Shown: one piece after another, positions 18,221-28,357 of the stretch
Layout of the letters: each line of letters begins with the position of its first letter
Numbering within the stretch: position 1 is the first letter of the stretch
From: Qipengyuania seohaensis
GTDB taxonomy: Bacteria; Pseudomonadota; Alphaproteobacteria; Sphingomonadales; Sphingomonadaceae
Assembly: GCF_002795865.1 (NCBI RefSeq)
Contig: NZ_CP024920.1
Span: forward strand, 2,701,001 to 2,765,000
Direction: 5' to 3'
DNA length: 64,000 nt
Translations under genes and position numbers: made by a program
Notes under the pieces: generated by a model
The model's database searches: none
The model's input: the letters and a program-made list of their open reading frames with translations, nothing else
What the model was told of the DNA's origin: nothing

Positions 18221-18972
18221 TGTTTAGCCTGGAAGGCAAGACCGCCCTCGTTACCGGCGCCAGCGGCGGTATCGGTTCGTCGATCGCCTATGCTTTGGCA
18301 CATCAGGGCGCGCGGGTCGCCTTATCTGGCTCCAACGGCGACAAGCTACGCGCCTTTCGCGAACAGCTGAACGCGGACACGGGCGGCGATCATGTCGAAA
18401 TCACGTGCAACCTTTCCGATACGACGCAGGTGGAAGAACTCATTCCCGCGACGGTGGATACGCTCGGCAAGATGGATATTCTCGTCAACAACGCCGGTAT
18501 CACGCGCGACAACCTGACAATGCGCATGAAGGACGAGGAATGGGATGAGGTGATCCGCATCAACCTCGAGGCCAGTTTTCGCCTGATGCGTGCCAGTGCG
18601 CGGCCGATGATGAAGGCCAAGGGTGGTCGCATTATCTCTATCACCAGTGTTGTCGGCCACACCGGCAATCCGGGGCAGATGAACTATGTCGCGGCGAAAG
18701 CCGGCCTCACCGGCATGAGCAAGAGCCTGGCGCAGGAATTGGCCAGTCGTAACATCACGGTGAACTGCGTCGCACCGGGCTTTATTCGCACGGCGATGAC
18801 CGATGCTCTCAATGACGACCAGAAAGCTGCCATCAACGAACGTATTCCGATGGGCCGCATGGGCGAGGGCGACGAAATCGGCGCCGCGGTGGCCTATCTC
18901 GCCAGCGACGAGGCTGCCTATGTCACCGGCCAGACGCTGCACGTGAATGGCGGCATGGCGATGATGGGCTAA
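18217..18972 (+). CDS. fabG: 3-oxoacyl-ACP reductase
   Basis: 251 residues, a classical short-chain dehydrogenase: TGASGGIGSSIA cofactor loop, NNAGIT, catalytic Ser in SITSVVGHTGN, YVAAK (Tyr-x-x-x-Lys) and the C-terminal VTGQTLHVNGGMAMMG that is nearly diagnostic for FabG. NADPH-dependent reduction of 3-oxoacyl-ACP in fatty-acid elongation. Coupled to fabD by overlap. Two adjacent ATGs (18217, 18220) are possible starts. Confidence 0.97.
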   Translation: MMFSLEGKTALVTGASGGIGSSIAYALAHQGARVALSGSNGDKLRAFREQLNADTGGDHVEITCNLSDTTQVEELIPATVDTLGKMDILVNNAGITRDNLTMRMKDEEWDEVIRINLEASFRLMRASARPMMKAKGGRIISITSVVGHTGNPGQMNYVAAKAGLTGMSKSLAQELASRNITVNCVAPGFIRTAMTDALNDDQKAAINERIPMGRMGEGDEIGAAVAYLASDEAAYVTGQTLHVNGGMAMMG

Positions 18973-19129
18973 ATACCCCTTTATCCCCAAGGAATCGATC
19001 AGGGGGCGGGTTCGCGACGTGACGGAGCCTTGCCCCCGTAGGCGGCCTCGCTAAGGTCGTTATCCGTATTCCGGCGCGTAGGGGCGATTCCGGCCCCTGC
19101 TTCGCCCAACAGGGACGAAAGAAGGACCC

Positions 19130-20251
19130 ATGAAGGCCACTATCGAACGCGCCACGCTGCTGCGCTGTCTCTCCCACGTTCAATCCGTCGTCGAACGGCG
19201 CAACACGATCCCGATCCTGTCGAACGTCCTGATCGAAGCGGAAGGCGATGGTCTGCGGGTCATGGCGACCGACCTCGATCTGCAAGTGGTCGAACACATG
19301 GAAGCCAGCGTTGAGAGCGATGGTTCTGTCACTGTTTCTGCCCACCTCCTGTTCGATATCGCGCGCAAGCTGCCCGACGGTAGCCAGGTCAGCCTGGAAA
19401 CGGCTGACAACCGCATGGCGATCAAGGCAGGTCGCAGCCGCTTCTCGCTTCCGACCCTGCCGCGCGACGATTTCCCCGTAATCGTGGAAGGCGATCTGCC
19501 GACAAGTTTCGAGCTTCCGGCCAAGACGCTCGCCGAGATGATCGACCGGACGCGCTTTGCGATATCGACGGAAGAAACCCGGTACTATCTCAACGGCATC
19601 TTCCTGCACGTGTCGGATGAAGACCAGCCGGTTTTGAAGGCTGCCGCGACCGACGGCCACCGCCTTGCACGTTTCACCTTGGCACGGCCCGATGGTGCGG
19701 AAGGCATGCCGGACGTCATCGTGCCGCGCAAAGCTGTTGCCGAACTGCGCAAGCTGCTCGAGGAAAAGATGGACGCCAACGTCCAGATCGACCTTTCGGC
19801 CAGCAAGATCCGTTTCACGCTCGGCGGCCATGGCGGCATGGTGCTGACCAGCAAGCTGATCGACGGGACCTTCCCGGATTACTCGCGTGTCATCCCCACG
19901 GGCAACGACAAGCTGCTCAAGATCGACCCGCGCACCTTCCACGAAGGCGTCGACCGCGTCGCGACGATCGCGACCGAGAAGACCCGCGCGGTGAAGATGG
20001 GGCTCGACAAGGACAAGGTGACACTGACCGTCACATCGCCCGACAATGGCACAGCGACCGAAGAACTTTCGGCTGAATACGGTGCCGAAGGCTTCGAGAT
20101 CGGTTTCAACGCCTCCTACCTCAAGGACATCCTGGGTCAGATCGACAGCGATACGGTGGAAATCCATCTCGCAGATGCAGGGGCGCCAACGCTCATCCGC
20201 AAGGATGATGACAGCCCGGCGCTGTATGTCCTGATGCCTATGCGGGTTTAG
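19130..20251 (+). CDS. dnaN: DNA polymerase III subunit beta (sliding clamp)
   Basis: 373 residues, three repeated clamp domains: MKATIERATLLRCLSHVQSVVERRNTIPILSNVLIE, a middle domain beginning SFELPAKTLAEMIDRTRFAIS, and the C-terminal VLMPMRV end that forms the clamp's partner pocket. An AAGGA ribosome site precedes the ATG. No dnaA is adjacent in this window (usual for alphaproteobacteria); the 157-base gap upstream has G/C runs but no convincing promoter. Confidence 0.98.
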   Translation: MKATIERATLLRCLSHVQSVVERRNTIPILSNVLIEAEGDGLRVMATDLDLQVVEHMEASVESDGSVTVSAHLLFDIARKLPDGSQVSLETADNRMAIKAGRSRFSLPTLPRDDFPVIVEGDLPTSFELPAKTLAEMIDRTRFAISTEETRYYLNGIFLHVSDEDQPVLKAAATDGHRLARFTLARPDGAEGMPDVIVPRKAVAELRKLLEEKMDANVQIDLSASKIRFTLGGHGGMVLTSKLIDGTFPDYSRVIPTGNDKLLKIDPRTFHEGVDRVATIATEKTRAVKMGLDKDKVTLTVTSPDNGTATEELSAEYGAEGFEIGFNASYLKDILGQIDSDTVEIHLADAGAPTLIRKDDDSPALYVLMPMRV

Positions 20252-20307
20252 CACTCGCATTCGAGAGACTGCACGGCTAGCGTCTCCCACAAAGAGGGAG
20301 ATGCGCC

Positions 20308-21387
20308 ATGCAGCAGGTTCACGTCGATAAGTCGAAGCTGACCAACACCGAATTGGTGGAGTTGGATGCAGGTCCGCTAGCCGATGGCGGTGTTCGCCTT
20401 GCCATCGAGAGCTTCTCGGTCACTGCGAACAACATCACCTACGCTGTCGTCGGTGACGGTTTCGGATATTGGAATTTCTTCCCCGCACCGGACGGCATGG
20501 GCATCGTACCAATGTGGGGGCACGCGCGGGTGATCGAGAGCAATCATCCCGACTTTTCGGAAGGGGAAAGGGTCTACGGATACCTCCCGATGGCAAGCCA
20601 CCTCGACGTGATGCCGGGCAAGGTTTCTGCATCGGGCTTCGTCGACATGGCCGAACACCGCCAGCCGATGAGCCCGATCTACAATCAGTATTCCCGACTG
20701 GCGGCCGACCCCGAACACGACCCTGCGCGTGAAGGAGAGCGGATGATTTTTGGTCCGCTCTTCAAGACGGGTTTTCTCATCGAATATTTCATGCGCACGC
20801 AAGAGTGGTTTGACGCAACTCAGGTGATCCTGACCAGCGCTTCTTCCAAGACTGCGATGGGTCTGGCGAGTGTGACCAAGCGCCGTTCTCCCCAGGTTAA
20901 ACGCATCGGCCTGACGTCATCGGGCAATGTGGAGTTCGTGAAGGACAGCGGTCTTTACGATGACGTGCTGCCTTACGATGCAGTCGACCAAATCGAACGT
21001 GTCTCTAGCGTCACTGTCGACTTTGCCGGAAATGCCGGCCTGCTGCGCGACCTGCACCAGCATTTCGGAGACGCGCTCAAATACTCGTGCCTGGTGGGGG
21101 TGACCCATATCGAAGAACGAGGGTCGGGCATGGGCGGCGCGTCCGATCTGCCAGGACCGACGCCGACGCTCTTCTTCGCGCCGGATCACGCTGTGGCCCT
21201 GTTCAAGGAACATGGACCGGAAAAAGCTGGCGCCATGGTCGCCGAAAGCTGGCGCGGTTTTCTCGAAGATTCGGGCGATTCCGTCGAGATCGAACGCCAT
21301 TCGGGACTCGCTGCAGCACGCGATGTCTTCGTCGAAATGCTCGGCGGCAAGGTCGATCCCGCAAAGGGGATCGTGATCGAGCCCTAG
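20308..21387 (+). CDS. DUF2855 family protein
   Basis: 359 residues. The sequence (VRLAIESFSVTANNITYAVVGDGFGYWNFFP, and the MWGHARVIES segment) is typical of the DUF2855 family, distantly related to medium-chain dehydrogenase/reductase folds but without a clear NAD(P) glycine loop or zinc ligands. AGAGGGAG ribosome site. It converges with an alcohol dehydrogenase gene, the two stop codons overlapping inside an inverted repeat. Function unknown; an oxidoreductase-like role with a coenzyme-A or lipid substrate is speculative. Confidence 0.82.
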   Translation: MQQVHVDKSKLTNTELVELDAGPLADGGVRLAIESFSVTANNITYAVVGDGFGYWNFFPAPDGMGIVPMWGHARVIESNHPDFSEGERVYGYLPMASHLDVMPGKVSASGFVDMAEHRQPMSPIYNQYSRLAADPEHDPAREGERMIFGPLFKTGFLIEYFMRTQEWFDATQVILTSASSKTAMGLASVTKRRSPQVKRIGLTSSGNVEFVKDSGLYDDVLPYDAVDQIERVSSVTVDFAGNAGLLRDLHQHFGDALKYSCLVGVTHIEERGSGMGGASDLPGPTPTLFFAPDHAVALFKEHGPEKAGAMVAESWRGFLEDSGDSVEIERHSGLAAARDVFVEMLGGKVDPAKGIVIEP

Positions 21388-21402
21388 ATCTCGATCGCGA
21401 TC
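21369..21402. terminator. Inverted repeat spanning two convergent stop codons, candidate bidirectional terminator
   Basis: GATCGTGATCGAG (21369-21381) and CTCGATCGCGATC (21390-21402) pair over 13 positions with one mismatch around an 8-base loop that contains the overlapping stops of the DUF2855 gene and the alcohol dehydrogenase gene. T-runs are weak on both sides, so termination strength is uncertain. Confidence 0.5.
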
Positions 21403-22394
21403 TTGCCGAAGTGTCCGCCGCTTTCCTGATGACGGAAGGCGTCGGCCAGCCTACCCAAAGGGAAGGTGTCGCTGATCACCGGCTTGATGCCATTGGCCTC
21501 GATCGCTGCGATCATGTCCTGCTGCATCGCACGGCTGCCGACGGTCAAACCCTGCACCTTCAGGTTCTTGGAGAATAGCAGGGCGGTCTGCACGGGGCCG
21601 GCAAACCCGGCGAGCACACCGATAAGGGCGACATGCCCGCCTACCCGGGTAGCAAGCATCGATTGGTCCAGCGTGCCTGCGCCGCCTATTTCGACAACAC
21701 AATCGACGCCGCGACCGCCGGTCAACTCCAGGGCCTTGGGTCCCCAGGCCTGAATTTCCTTGTAGTTGATAAGGTGATCGGCCCCCATTGCCTTGACCCG
21801 CTCCAACTTCTCGTCGGAGGAACTGGTTGCGATTACCGTGGCACCCGCTGCCTTGGCGAATTGCAGGGCGAAAATGGAAACGCCGCCTGTGCCCTGGACT
21901 AAAACAGTGTCACCGGGTTTCAGCGAATAATCGACGAAGAGCGCCCGCCATGCCGTCAATCCGGCGCACGTGAGGGTGGCTGCTTCGGCATGGCTGAAAC
22001 CAGCGGGAGCGCGAGTGAACCAGTGGGTTGGCGCGGTAACGCGTTCGCACGCATATCCGTCTATCCCGTCACCCGGGACCCGTGTGAAGGCAGTCTGCGG
22101 CGGCTGTCCGTCGAGCCATTCCGGGAAGAATGTGCTCACTACATGATCACCGACTGCGAATTCAGACACACCTTCCCCGACTGCAGTGACAACGCCGGCA
22201 CCGTCGGACATTGGGATGCGCCCCTGCTCGGTCGGGATCATCCCTTTGACGACTGCATAATCGTGGTAATTCAGGGAGCTCGCCTTGATGTCCACGCTGA
22301 TCTCGCCAGCCGAGGGGGGAGGGGGTGCGTCGATATCGACAAGCTCGAGTGCATCCAGCGTGGACGGGGTGGCGCCGGTTCGGATCGCTTTCAT
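21384..22394 (-). CDS. NAD(P)-dependent alcohol dehydrogenase (MDR family)
   Basis: 336 residues of the medium-chain dehydrogenase/reductase family, quinone-oxidoreductase branch. The GroES-like domain (KASSLNYHDYAVVKGMIP, DGAGVVTAVGEGV) lacks the structural Cys cluster of zinc ADHs. The Rossmann domain has VLVQGTGGVSIFALQFAKAAGA. Start ATG 22394 overlaps the stop of the upstream amidohydrolase gene (ATGA), so the two are likely one unit. Substrate unknown. Confidence 0.88.
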   Translation of the reverse strand: MKAIRTGATPSTLDALELVDIDAPPPPSAGEISVDIKASSLNYHDYAVVKGMIPTEQGRIPMSDGAGVVTAVGEGVSEFAVGDHVVSTFFPEWLDGQPPQTAFTRVPGDGIDGYACERVTAPTHWFTRAPAGFSHAEAATLTCAGLTAWRALFVDYSLKPGDTVLVQGTGGVSIFALQFAKAAGATVIATSSSDEKLERVKAMGADHLINYKEIQAWGPKALELTGGRGVDCVVEIGGAGTLDQSMLATRVGGHVALIGVLAGFAGPVQTALLFSKNLKVQGLTVGSRAMQQDMIAAIEANGIKPVISDTFPLGRLADAFRHQESGGHFGKIAIEI

Positions 22395-24145
22395 TCTGCC
22401 GCCTCCGCGAGTTCGGCGCGTTGCGGCCCTCGGATCAGACCGCCCGGTGTCTCGCCGGTCCATTTGCCTGCACGGAATGTAACGACGCCGTTCTTGATGG
22501 TTGCGACGTAGCCCTCGGCCTTTTGCAGCAGGCGCTTTCCGCCAGCGGGTAGGTCAAATGCCAGCCAGGGCTTGCCCAGCTTCAGACGTTCCATATCGAT
22601 GATATTGATGTCCGCGAGATAGCCCGGTGCCAGCACTCCGCGATCTTCGAGCCCATACAGGCGGGCCGTGTCGTTGCATTGGCGCTTGATCGCATTTTCG
22701 AGCGTGATGCGGTCCCCGCGTTTGCGATCGCGGACCCAGTGCTCAAGCATGAACGTGGGAGACGCCGCATCGCAGATCGTTCCGCAATGTGCGCCGCCAT
22801 CGGACAGTGAATTCACCGTGTCGTCCGCATGCTGCAACGGATGGAGGAAATCGAGGTTCTTGTCTGCGTAATTGAGGATCGGGAAATAGATGAAGCCTTT
22901 CCCGTCATCGCGGCATAGCATGTCATAGGCATACTCCTGCGCATCGACACCGGCCTTGTCCGCTCGTGCCTGAACAGTCGCGTGATCTTCGGGCTCGTAG
23001 TCGAAATCCTCGTCCATTTCGTACATCAGCGCCCAACCCTGGGTGAGGGCGGCTACGACCGGGAGGATGTCCGCAGGTGCTTCAGAATAGTCGTTCGCTT
23101 CGGAAAGAAGCTGGGCCTTGAACTGCGGGTCTTCCAGCCTTGCTCTCTTTTCTTCCCAAGGGAGCTCGGCGATGGCCTGCCAGCTCGGTCGATAGACGAA
23201 GGGATTCACCGTTCCCTGCCAGGCCATGATCACGCCGTTCCCGCGCAAGGCGATCTGGGCGACGATATTGGCGCCATTGTCGTTCTCGGCGCGCATAGTT
23301 GCGATCTGTTCGTCGAGCGGCAGTTCCTTCGCTATCGACTGAAGCGCTGCAAAGGTGACCGGCAGACCGGTTTCGCGGCTCAGCTTGCCCATCCATTCGA
23401 ACTCGTTCCAGTCGCGCTGCAGGTCGCTGGCCATTTCAAACACGCCATGCCCGACGCGGCCCATGGCCCTGCCTAGCTCGACGAGCTCTTCGGCGGTAGC
23501 GGTGGTCCCGGGAACGAGCACGCCGTCCACATCCTTGTGGAGCACGGTGCGGCTGGTCGAGAAACCCAGCGCTCCAGCGCGAACTCCCTCTTCAACAATT
23601 GCCGACATCTTGGCGAGATCATCCTGGGTCGGGACGGCGCCGGGTTCTTCACGATCACCAAGTACATAGGCCCGCACCGCTCCGTGCGGGACGTGTGTGC
23701 CAACATCGATGGCGCGCGGCATCTTCTCCAGGGCATCCAGATATTCGGGGAAGGTCTCCCATTCCCAGGTGATGCCTTCTGCAAGGGCAGTGCCGGGTAT
23801 GTCTTCCACGCCTTCCATGAGCCCGATCAGCCAATCGTGCTGGTCGGGGCGGGCAGGTGCAAAGCCGACCCCGCAATTGCCCATGACGACGGTGGTCACG
23901 CCATGCCAGCTGGAAGGGGCCATTTCCTGGTCCCATGTCGCCTGCCCGTCGTAATGCGTATGGATGTCGACGAAGCCCGGAGTGACGATCATGCCGGATG
24001 CGTCGATGGTTTCCTGCGCATCGCCGGTCACCTCGCCCACCTGGGCGATAAGACCGTCCTTGATGGCAACGTCGCCGGTGAAGGGCGCTTCGCCGCTCCC
24101 ATCGACGATCGTACCTCCGCGGATGATCAGGTCGAATGCAGGCAT
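22391..24145 (-). CDS. Amidohydrolase family protein (N-acyl-D-amino-acid deacylase-like)
   Basis: 584 residues. [19 protein letters not shown] start, metal-binding [20 protein letters not shown], and the C-terminal [17 protein letters not shown] typical of urease-superfamily amidohydrolases of the D-aminoacylase/dihydroorotase class. The start ATG at 24145 has GAGAGGAG upstream. Substrates in this broad group include N-acyl-D-amino acids and hydantoins; nothing local fixes it. Coupled to a downstream alcohol dehydrogenase and 61 bases after an MFS gene on the same strand. Confidence 0.88.
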   Translation of the reverse strand: MPAFDLIIRGGTIVDGSGEAPFTGDVAIKDGLIAQVGEVTGDAQETIDASGMIVTPGFVDIHTHYDGQATWDQEMAPSSWHGVTTVVMGNCGVGFAPARPDQHDWLIGLMEGVEDIPGTALAEGITWEWETFPEYLDALEKMPRAIDVGTHVPHGAVRAYVLGDREEPGAVPTQDDLAKMSAIVEEGVRAGALGFSTSRTVLHKDVDGVLVPGTTATAEELVELGRAMGRVGHGVFEMASDLQRDWNEFEWMGKLSRETGLPVTFAALQSIAKELPLDEQIATMRAENDNGANIVAQIALRGNGVIMAWQGTVNPFVYRPSWQAIAELPWEEKRARLEDPQFKAQLLSEANDYSEAPADILPVVAALTQGWALMYEMDEDFDYEPEDHATVQARADKAGVDAQEYAYDMLCRDDGKGFIYFPILNYADKNLDFLHPLQHADDTVNSLSDGGAHCGTICDAASPTFMLEHWVRDRKRGDRITLENAIKRQCNDTARLYGLEDRGVLAPGYLADINIIDMERLKLGKPWLAFDLPAGGKRLLQKAEGYVATIKNGVVTFRAGKWTGETPGGLIRGPQRAELAEAAE

Positions 24146-24206
24146 GGTGAATCTCCTCTCTCGGCGAGAGAAGGTTCCACATTGCAACTTATGAGTCCAG
24201 CGCGGA

Positions 24207-25688
24207 CTAGTCGTGACGGCTTGTCATTCGCACGGTTAGCAGCGTTGCAACGCCGACGAGAAAGAGCAGGTTTATCGACAGCATCCCGATCCGCTGGTCG
24301 CCAGACCACAGGGTGAACTGCTCGACCAGGAGCGGGCCCATCCAGACCGTGATGGTACCGGCGATGGCGTAGAGCCCGAAGAACTCGCCGCTTCGGCCCT
24401 CCGGTGCAAGCGCTACCAGCATGGTTCTGCTTGAGGAGATACTGGCAGTCGCCGTGATCGCGATAATGCTGATGAGGCCGAGATAGGTCAGGTCGGAAAG
24501 GGTGGAGAACACAATGCCGTCCCAGACCTCGAAATTAGGAACGAGGCCGAGAAAGAGGCTCTCCTGCGTTATCGACAGCTGGACGAGGCCGGTGACGATC
24601 ATCGCCATGATTTCAAGCGCGAGAGCGCGTTTCACACCGACTTTCTCTTCCAGCCACCCACCGAAGATACCGCCCCCGAACGCACAGATGCTCGCGAAAA
24701 TCGCGTAGCAGAGCATCTCAAGAAAATTCCATTCGAGAAAAAGCGCGACATAAACCGCACCGAGCGCCAGCAGGGCTGCCATTCCGTCGGCGTAGAACAT
24801 GCGCGCGAGGAGGAATTTCATGAGCTCGCGGTAGTGCGCTGCCTTGCGAACCGTGCGAATGACGCTCTGCGCGCCTTCGCGAAATGCCTTGAGCCAGCTT
24901 GCGCCGGGCGTCCCCGGGTCTTTCGCGTGCAGGAAGAAGGGGATCGAGAAGCCTGCCAGCCAAACGGCACACACCGGTCCTGCCAGCCGCGCATGTTCGA
25001 ACTTGGTCAGATCGACACCGAACTGCGCTTCGGCAAAGGGCCAACTAACGAGTGCAGGCAGGACGAAGAGCAGCGCGATGGCTATGAAGATGAGCGATGC
25101 GGCAAGATTGCCAAGCCCGAGGCCAAGGCCCGATATCATAGCCAAACGCCGCGGTTCGCCCGCAACGCTCAACATCGAATTGTGGGTGACCTCGGAATAG
25201 GTGTAGCTGACATAGGCGATCACCAGCAATGTCATGATTGCGGGCACTGAGAGACCCTGTCCACCGGGCATGGCGAACCAAAGCAGCGCGGAGGAGATCG
25301 TAATGGCACCGAGGAAGAGAGCTAGGATCGGCTTCAATCTGCCGCCCCTGTCCAGCGCCGCCCCGAGGAAGGGGGCGGTAAGGGCGGCTATGACACCCGC
25401 CCATTTGGTGACCGAGGCGATAGTTGCCTGTCCCCTTGCGTTGGCCGTGGCCTGTGCATCTTCGGCAGTCAGTCCATCGAGCTCTCCGCTCGCAAGGAGG
25501 TCGGCTCCGATTATGTCCCGTGCGAAGTACGGCGCGAAAATGTAGATGACGATCAGGATGTAATAGGGATTGCGGGCCCACTCAAAGACGGCCCAGGCAA
25601 ACCCCGTTTTTCCCAGAGCCCCTCCGTTCCCCCGTGTCTCTCGCGCCGCCAAAGGGCGAACGAGAGGATCGGGGGCGGCGCTTTCCAT
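24207..25688 (-). CDS. MFS transporter, UMF1 (Atg22-like) family
   Basis: 493 residues with about twelve transmembrane helices. The N-terminal WARNPYYILIVIYIFAPYFA and the periplasmic 'LTAEDAQATANARGQA' stretch after helix 1, then KWAGVIAALTAPFLGAALD, match the UMF1/Atg22-like branch of the major facilitator superfamily. These proteins are often linked to amino-acid or nutrient export, but specific substrates are mostly unknown. Gap to phaZ is only 18 bases, so it may be cotranscribed with the PHA genes. Confidence 0.85.
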   Translation of the reverse strand: MESAAPDPLVRPLAARETRGNGGALGKTGFAWAVFEWARNPYYILIVIYIFAPYFARDIIGADLLASGELDGLTAEDAQATANARGQATIASVTKWAGVIAALTAPFLGAALDRGGRLKPILALFLGAITISSALLWFAMPGGQGLSVPAIMTLLVIAYVSYTYSEVTHNSMLSVAGEPRRLAMISGLGLGLGNLAASLIFIAIALLFVLPALVSWPFAEAQFGVDLTKFEHARLAGPVCAVWLAGFSIPFFLHAKDPGTPGASWLKAFREGAQSVIRTVRKAAHYRELMKFLLARMFYADGMAALLALGAVYVALFLEWNFLEMLCYAIFASICAFGGGIFGGWLEEKVGVKRALALEIMAMIVTGLVQLSITQESLFLGLVPNFEVWDGIVFSTLSDLTYLGLISIIAITATASISSSRTMLVALAPEGRSGEFFGLYAIAGTITVWMGPLLVEQFTLWSGDQRIGMLSINLLFLVGVATLLTVRMTSRHD

Positions 25689-25706
25689 CAGCCGCTTGAG
25701 CCGAGA

Positions 25707-26567
25707 TCAGGCCGCGGCACGGTCCTCGCCTTTCCGGGCGTCGAGAAAGGCGCGCAACGTTGCAACGCTTTCATCGGCGTGGGTGAGCAAGAACAGATGC
25801 CCGCCGCCCTTGATCACCTCAAGTTGCGAATTGCGGATGGTCGAGGCCAGAATACGCCCGTTGATCAACGGCACTATCTGGTCGTCGTCGCCCATCATGA
25901 TCAGCACTTCCTTGTTGAGGAAGGGCAGCGCAGGCAGGCTGGTCCAGCCCAGCATCGCAAGGAGCTGGTACATATATCCGCGCGGGGAGGGCGGCTTGAG
26001 GCGCCCGATGTGGCTGTCTTTCTGATGCGCTTCGCCGTCGGGATCGACGCCGCCATAAAGCGTTGCGAAGTGTTCGTTCATGAATTCCGGATCGATATAG
26101 CGGCGTGGGTCGGCCATCTTGGTGAGGGCGGCCGGATTGCCCGGCACCATCAGCATTCCTGCAGTGGTCGCCGCCAGCACCAGTCTACGCGTCCGGCGGG
26201 GGTGTTGGAGCGCAAAATGCTGCGCCATCGCGCCGCCCCAGCTGACGCCCATGACGTCGACAATCTCGACATCGAGCTGATTCAATATCTGGCTGGCGGT
26301 CCAGCACATCGTGAACGGGTTGTAGGGCATTACCGGATCGGGGCTTTCTCCGGTGCCCGGCATGTCGAACATGATGAACGCGCGTTCGGTCAGCATTTCC
26401 GCAAGCGGCGCGACCGCTTCGATATTGGCGCCGATACCGTTAAAAAACAGCATCGGGAAATGGTCGCTTTCCTGGTCCAGACGCCAATGCGCGACGCGCA
26501 AAGTCCGACCGCCTGCCTCGATCATTTCGATGGTGGCGGTCATGGGTTCGTCTTTCGATGCGGTCAC
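25707..26567 (-). CDS. phaZ: Intracellular poly(3-hydroxyalkanoate) depolymerase
   Basis: 286 residues, alpha/beta hydrolase. FFNGIGANIEAVAPLAE, DMPGTGESPDPVMPY, the nucleophile elbow MGVSWGGAMAQ (Ser ~109), LAATTAGMLMVPG, ADPRRYI, MLGWTSLPAL and GGGHLFLLT (catalytic His) closely resemble the medium-chain-length PHA depolymerase of pseudomonads. No signal peptide: cytoplasmic granule enzyme. It is 31 bases downstream of phaC on the same strand, as in pseudomonad pha loci. Two in-frame ATGs (26567, 26543) are possible starts. Confidence 0.88.
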   Translation of the reverse strand: MTASKDEPMTATIEMIEAGGRTLRVAHWRLDQESDHFPMLFFNGIGANIEAVAPLAEMLTERAFIMFDMPGTGESPDPVMPYNPFTMCWTASQILNQLDVEIVDVMGVSWGGAMAQHFALQHPRRTRRLVLAATTAGMLMVPGNPAALTKMADPRRYIDPEFMNEHFATLYGGVDPDGEAHQKDSHIGRLKPPSPRGYMYQLLAMLGWTSLPALPFLNKEVLIMMGDDDQIVPLINGRILASTIRNSQLEVIKGGGHLFLLTHADESVATLRAFLDARKGEDRAAA

Positions 26568-26598
26568 GCGTTTATCCTGTTGCTCGCCGACAAAGGTG

Positions 26599-28287
26599 TC
26601 AGCACTCCTCCATAACGTACAGTCCGGGGGCGGGGTCCAGCGGTTCGTAAGCTTTGTTCCCCAATTTCGCAGGCGCCTTCTTCTTCTCGCCCGCGCGATT
26701 CTGCACCCATTCCATCCAGTATGGCCACCAAGACCCTGAAACTTCTTCCGTTCCCTTCAGCCATTCGTCGGCAGTCTCGGGCAGCTTTTTCTTCTCGTCC
26801 TTCTGGATGTAATAGCGCGCTTTCGGATTTCCCGGAGGGTTGAGAATGGCCTGCATATGGCCGGAGTGCGAAAGAACGTAGGTTACATCCTTGGACCCAA
26901 ACAGCCGCGTCGACCGATAAGTCGCCTTCCAGGGCGTGATATGATCGGTCACGCCGCCCAGAATGAACAGGTCGCTCGTTACCTTGGACAGGTCGATCTT
27001 GTGATCTACCATCTCGACTTCGCCCTGCTTCGTAAAGGCGAGCGTTTCGAACACGGTCAGGAAGTCTCCCATCAGCGCGGCCGAAAGATTGGTCGCATCC
27101 GCGTTCCAGAAAAGCACGTCGAACGCCGGCGGGTCCTGGCCGAGAAGATAATTGTTGATCACGTAATTCCAGATGAGGTCGTTCGGGCGCAGCCAGGCAA
27201 AGCCGCGCGCCAGATCGTCTCCCTTGATCACGCCCTTCTTGGAGGCACGACGCTTGGCGAGGGCGAGGCCGTTTTCCGATACGAGCGAGCCCGCTTCTAT
27301 ATCGTTCTGCTTGGGATGCAGGACGCAGACCATAAGCGTAAGCGCGCCGAGCAGGTCGTCCTTGTCGGATGCCATCTTGCTTGCGAGCATCGAAGCGGTC
27401 TGGCCGCCAGAGCAACCGGCGGACACATTGACCTTCTTGGAACCGGTAATCTTGCTAACCGCCTCCATCGCTTCCCGGCAGGAGCGAACGTAATCGGCCA
27501 TGTCCCAGTGGCCCTGTTCCTTGGTCGGGTTCTTCCAGCTGATGACGAAAGTTTGGATGCCGTTGTCTAGCTGGTACTTCACCACCGATTTTTCGGGCGA
27601 AAGATCGTTGATGTACATCTTGTTGATCTGCGGCGGGATGGTCAGCTGCGGAATCTCGTACACTTCGTCGGTTGTCGGCGCGTATTGGACCAATTCCATC
27701 ATGTCCGTGCGCAGAACGACAGAGCCCTTCGATGTGGCGATATTTTCGCCCAGCTTGAACGGTTTCTTGTCGACCTGGCTAACCATGCCCTTGTTGTGGA
27801 CCATGTCATCATATGCGTTCTTGAGCCCCTTGATGAGGCTGAGACCGCCTGAGTCGATCGCCATCTTCTGGGCGGTGGGATTTCCGACCAGCGTATTCGT
27901 CGGCGCCAGCCCGTCGATGATGATGTTCGAAATGAAGCGGGCGCGGTCACGTTCTAGATCGTCGAGTTCCAGGTCCTCGAGCCAGCGCGAAGCGCCTTTC
28001 TGGACGGCCAGGTAATACTGCATGCCAGCCCGCATGAAGGGATTGTACTGCCATGCCGGATCGCGGAAACGCTTGTCCTTGGGGTCGGGTGCCAATTCGC
28101 TCTTGCCGGTCATGATCTTGATCATGTCCTGGCCGACTTCCTGGCTATGTTTCATCAGTCTTTGGGGATCGGATGCGGTCTCGCGCAGCATGACGGCGAC
28201 CGCACCGAAGATATCCTCCCGCGTCAGGCCAATCAGGGGGCCAAGGGCGCTGGTGGACTGTGCGGCTTCGTCTTCGAGCTGTGCCAT
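26599..28287 (-). CDS. phaC: Poly(3-hydroxyalkanoate) synthase, class II-like
   Basis: 562 residues. Lipase-like box SAGCSGGQT with the nucleophile Cys292, acid in GGVTDHITPW (Asp448) and His in HSGHMQAILNPPGNPKA (~477). Several segments (FAWLRPNDLIWNY, NNYLLGQDPPAFDVLFWN, LNPPGNPKA, GSWWPYWMEWVQ) follow the pseudomonad class II pattern, and the length matches class II (~560) more than class I (~590). The enzyme polymerises 3-hydroxyacyl-CoA into PHA granules. Next to phaZ, with no phasin in the window. AGAGGA ribosome site. Confidence 0.92.
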   Translation of the reverse strand: MAQLEDEAAQSTSALGPLIGLTREDIFGAVAVMLRETASDPQRLMKHSQEVGQDMIKIMTGKSELAPDPKDKRFRDPAWQYNPFMRAGMQYYLAVQKGASRWLEDLELDDLERDRARFISNIIIDGLAPTNTLVGNPTAQKMAIDSGGLSLIKGLKNAYDDMVHNKGMVSQVDKKPFKLGENIATSKGSVVLRTDMMELVQYAPTTDEVYEIPQLTIPPQINKMYINDLSPEKSVVKYQLDNGIQTFVISWKNPTKEQGHWDMADYVRSCREAMEAVSKITGSKKVNVSAGCSGGQTASMLASKMASDKDDLLGALTLMVCVLHPKQNDIEAGSLVSENGLALAKRRASKKGVIKGDDLARGFAWLRPNDLIWNYVINNYLLGQDPPAFDVLFWNADATNLSAALMGDFLTVFETLAFTKQGEVEMVDHKIDLSKVTSDLFILGGVTDHITPWKATYRSTRLFGSKDVTYVLSHSGHMQAILNPPGNPKARYYIQKDEKKKLPETADEWLKGTEEVSGSWWPYWMEWVQNRAGEKKKAPAKLGNKAYEPLDPAPGLYVMEEC

Positions 28288-28357
28288 ATTGTACGGATCC
28301 TCTTTTGTCTTTGTTCTTGCTACTATTCCAATGCGGCGCCACGCGCCAGTGTTCCGC

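Noticed and set aside
18973-19129. Putative origin-like or terminator elements between fabG and dnaN
   Set aside because: Only G/C-rich runs (GGGGGC and GCCCCC about 30 bases apart); no DnaA-box series or T-tract.
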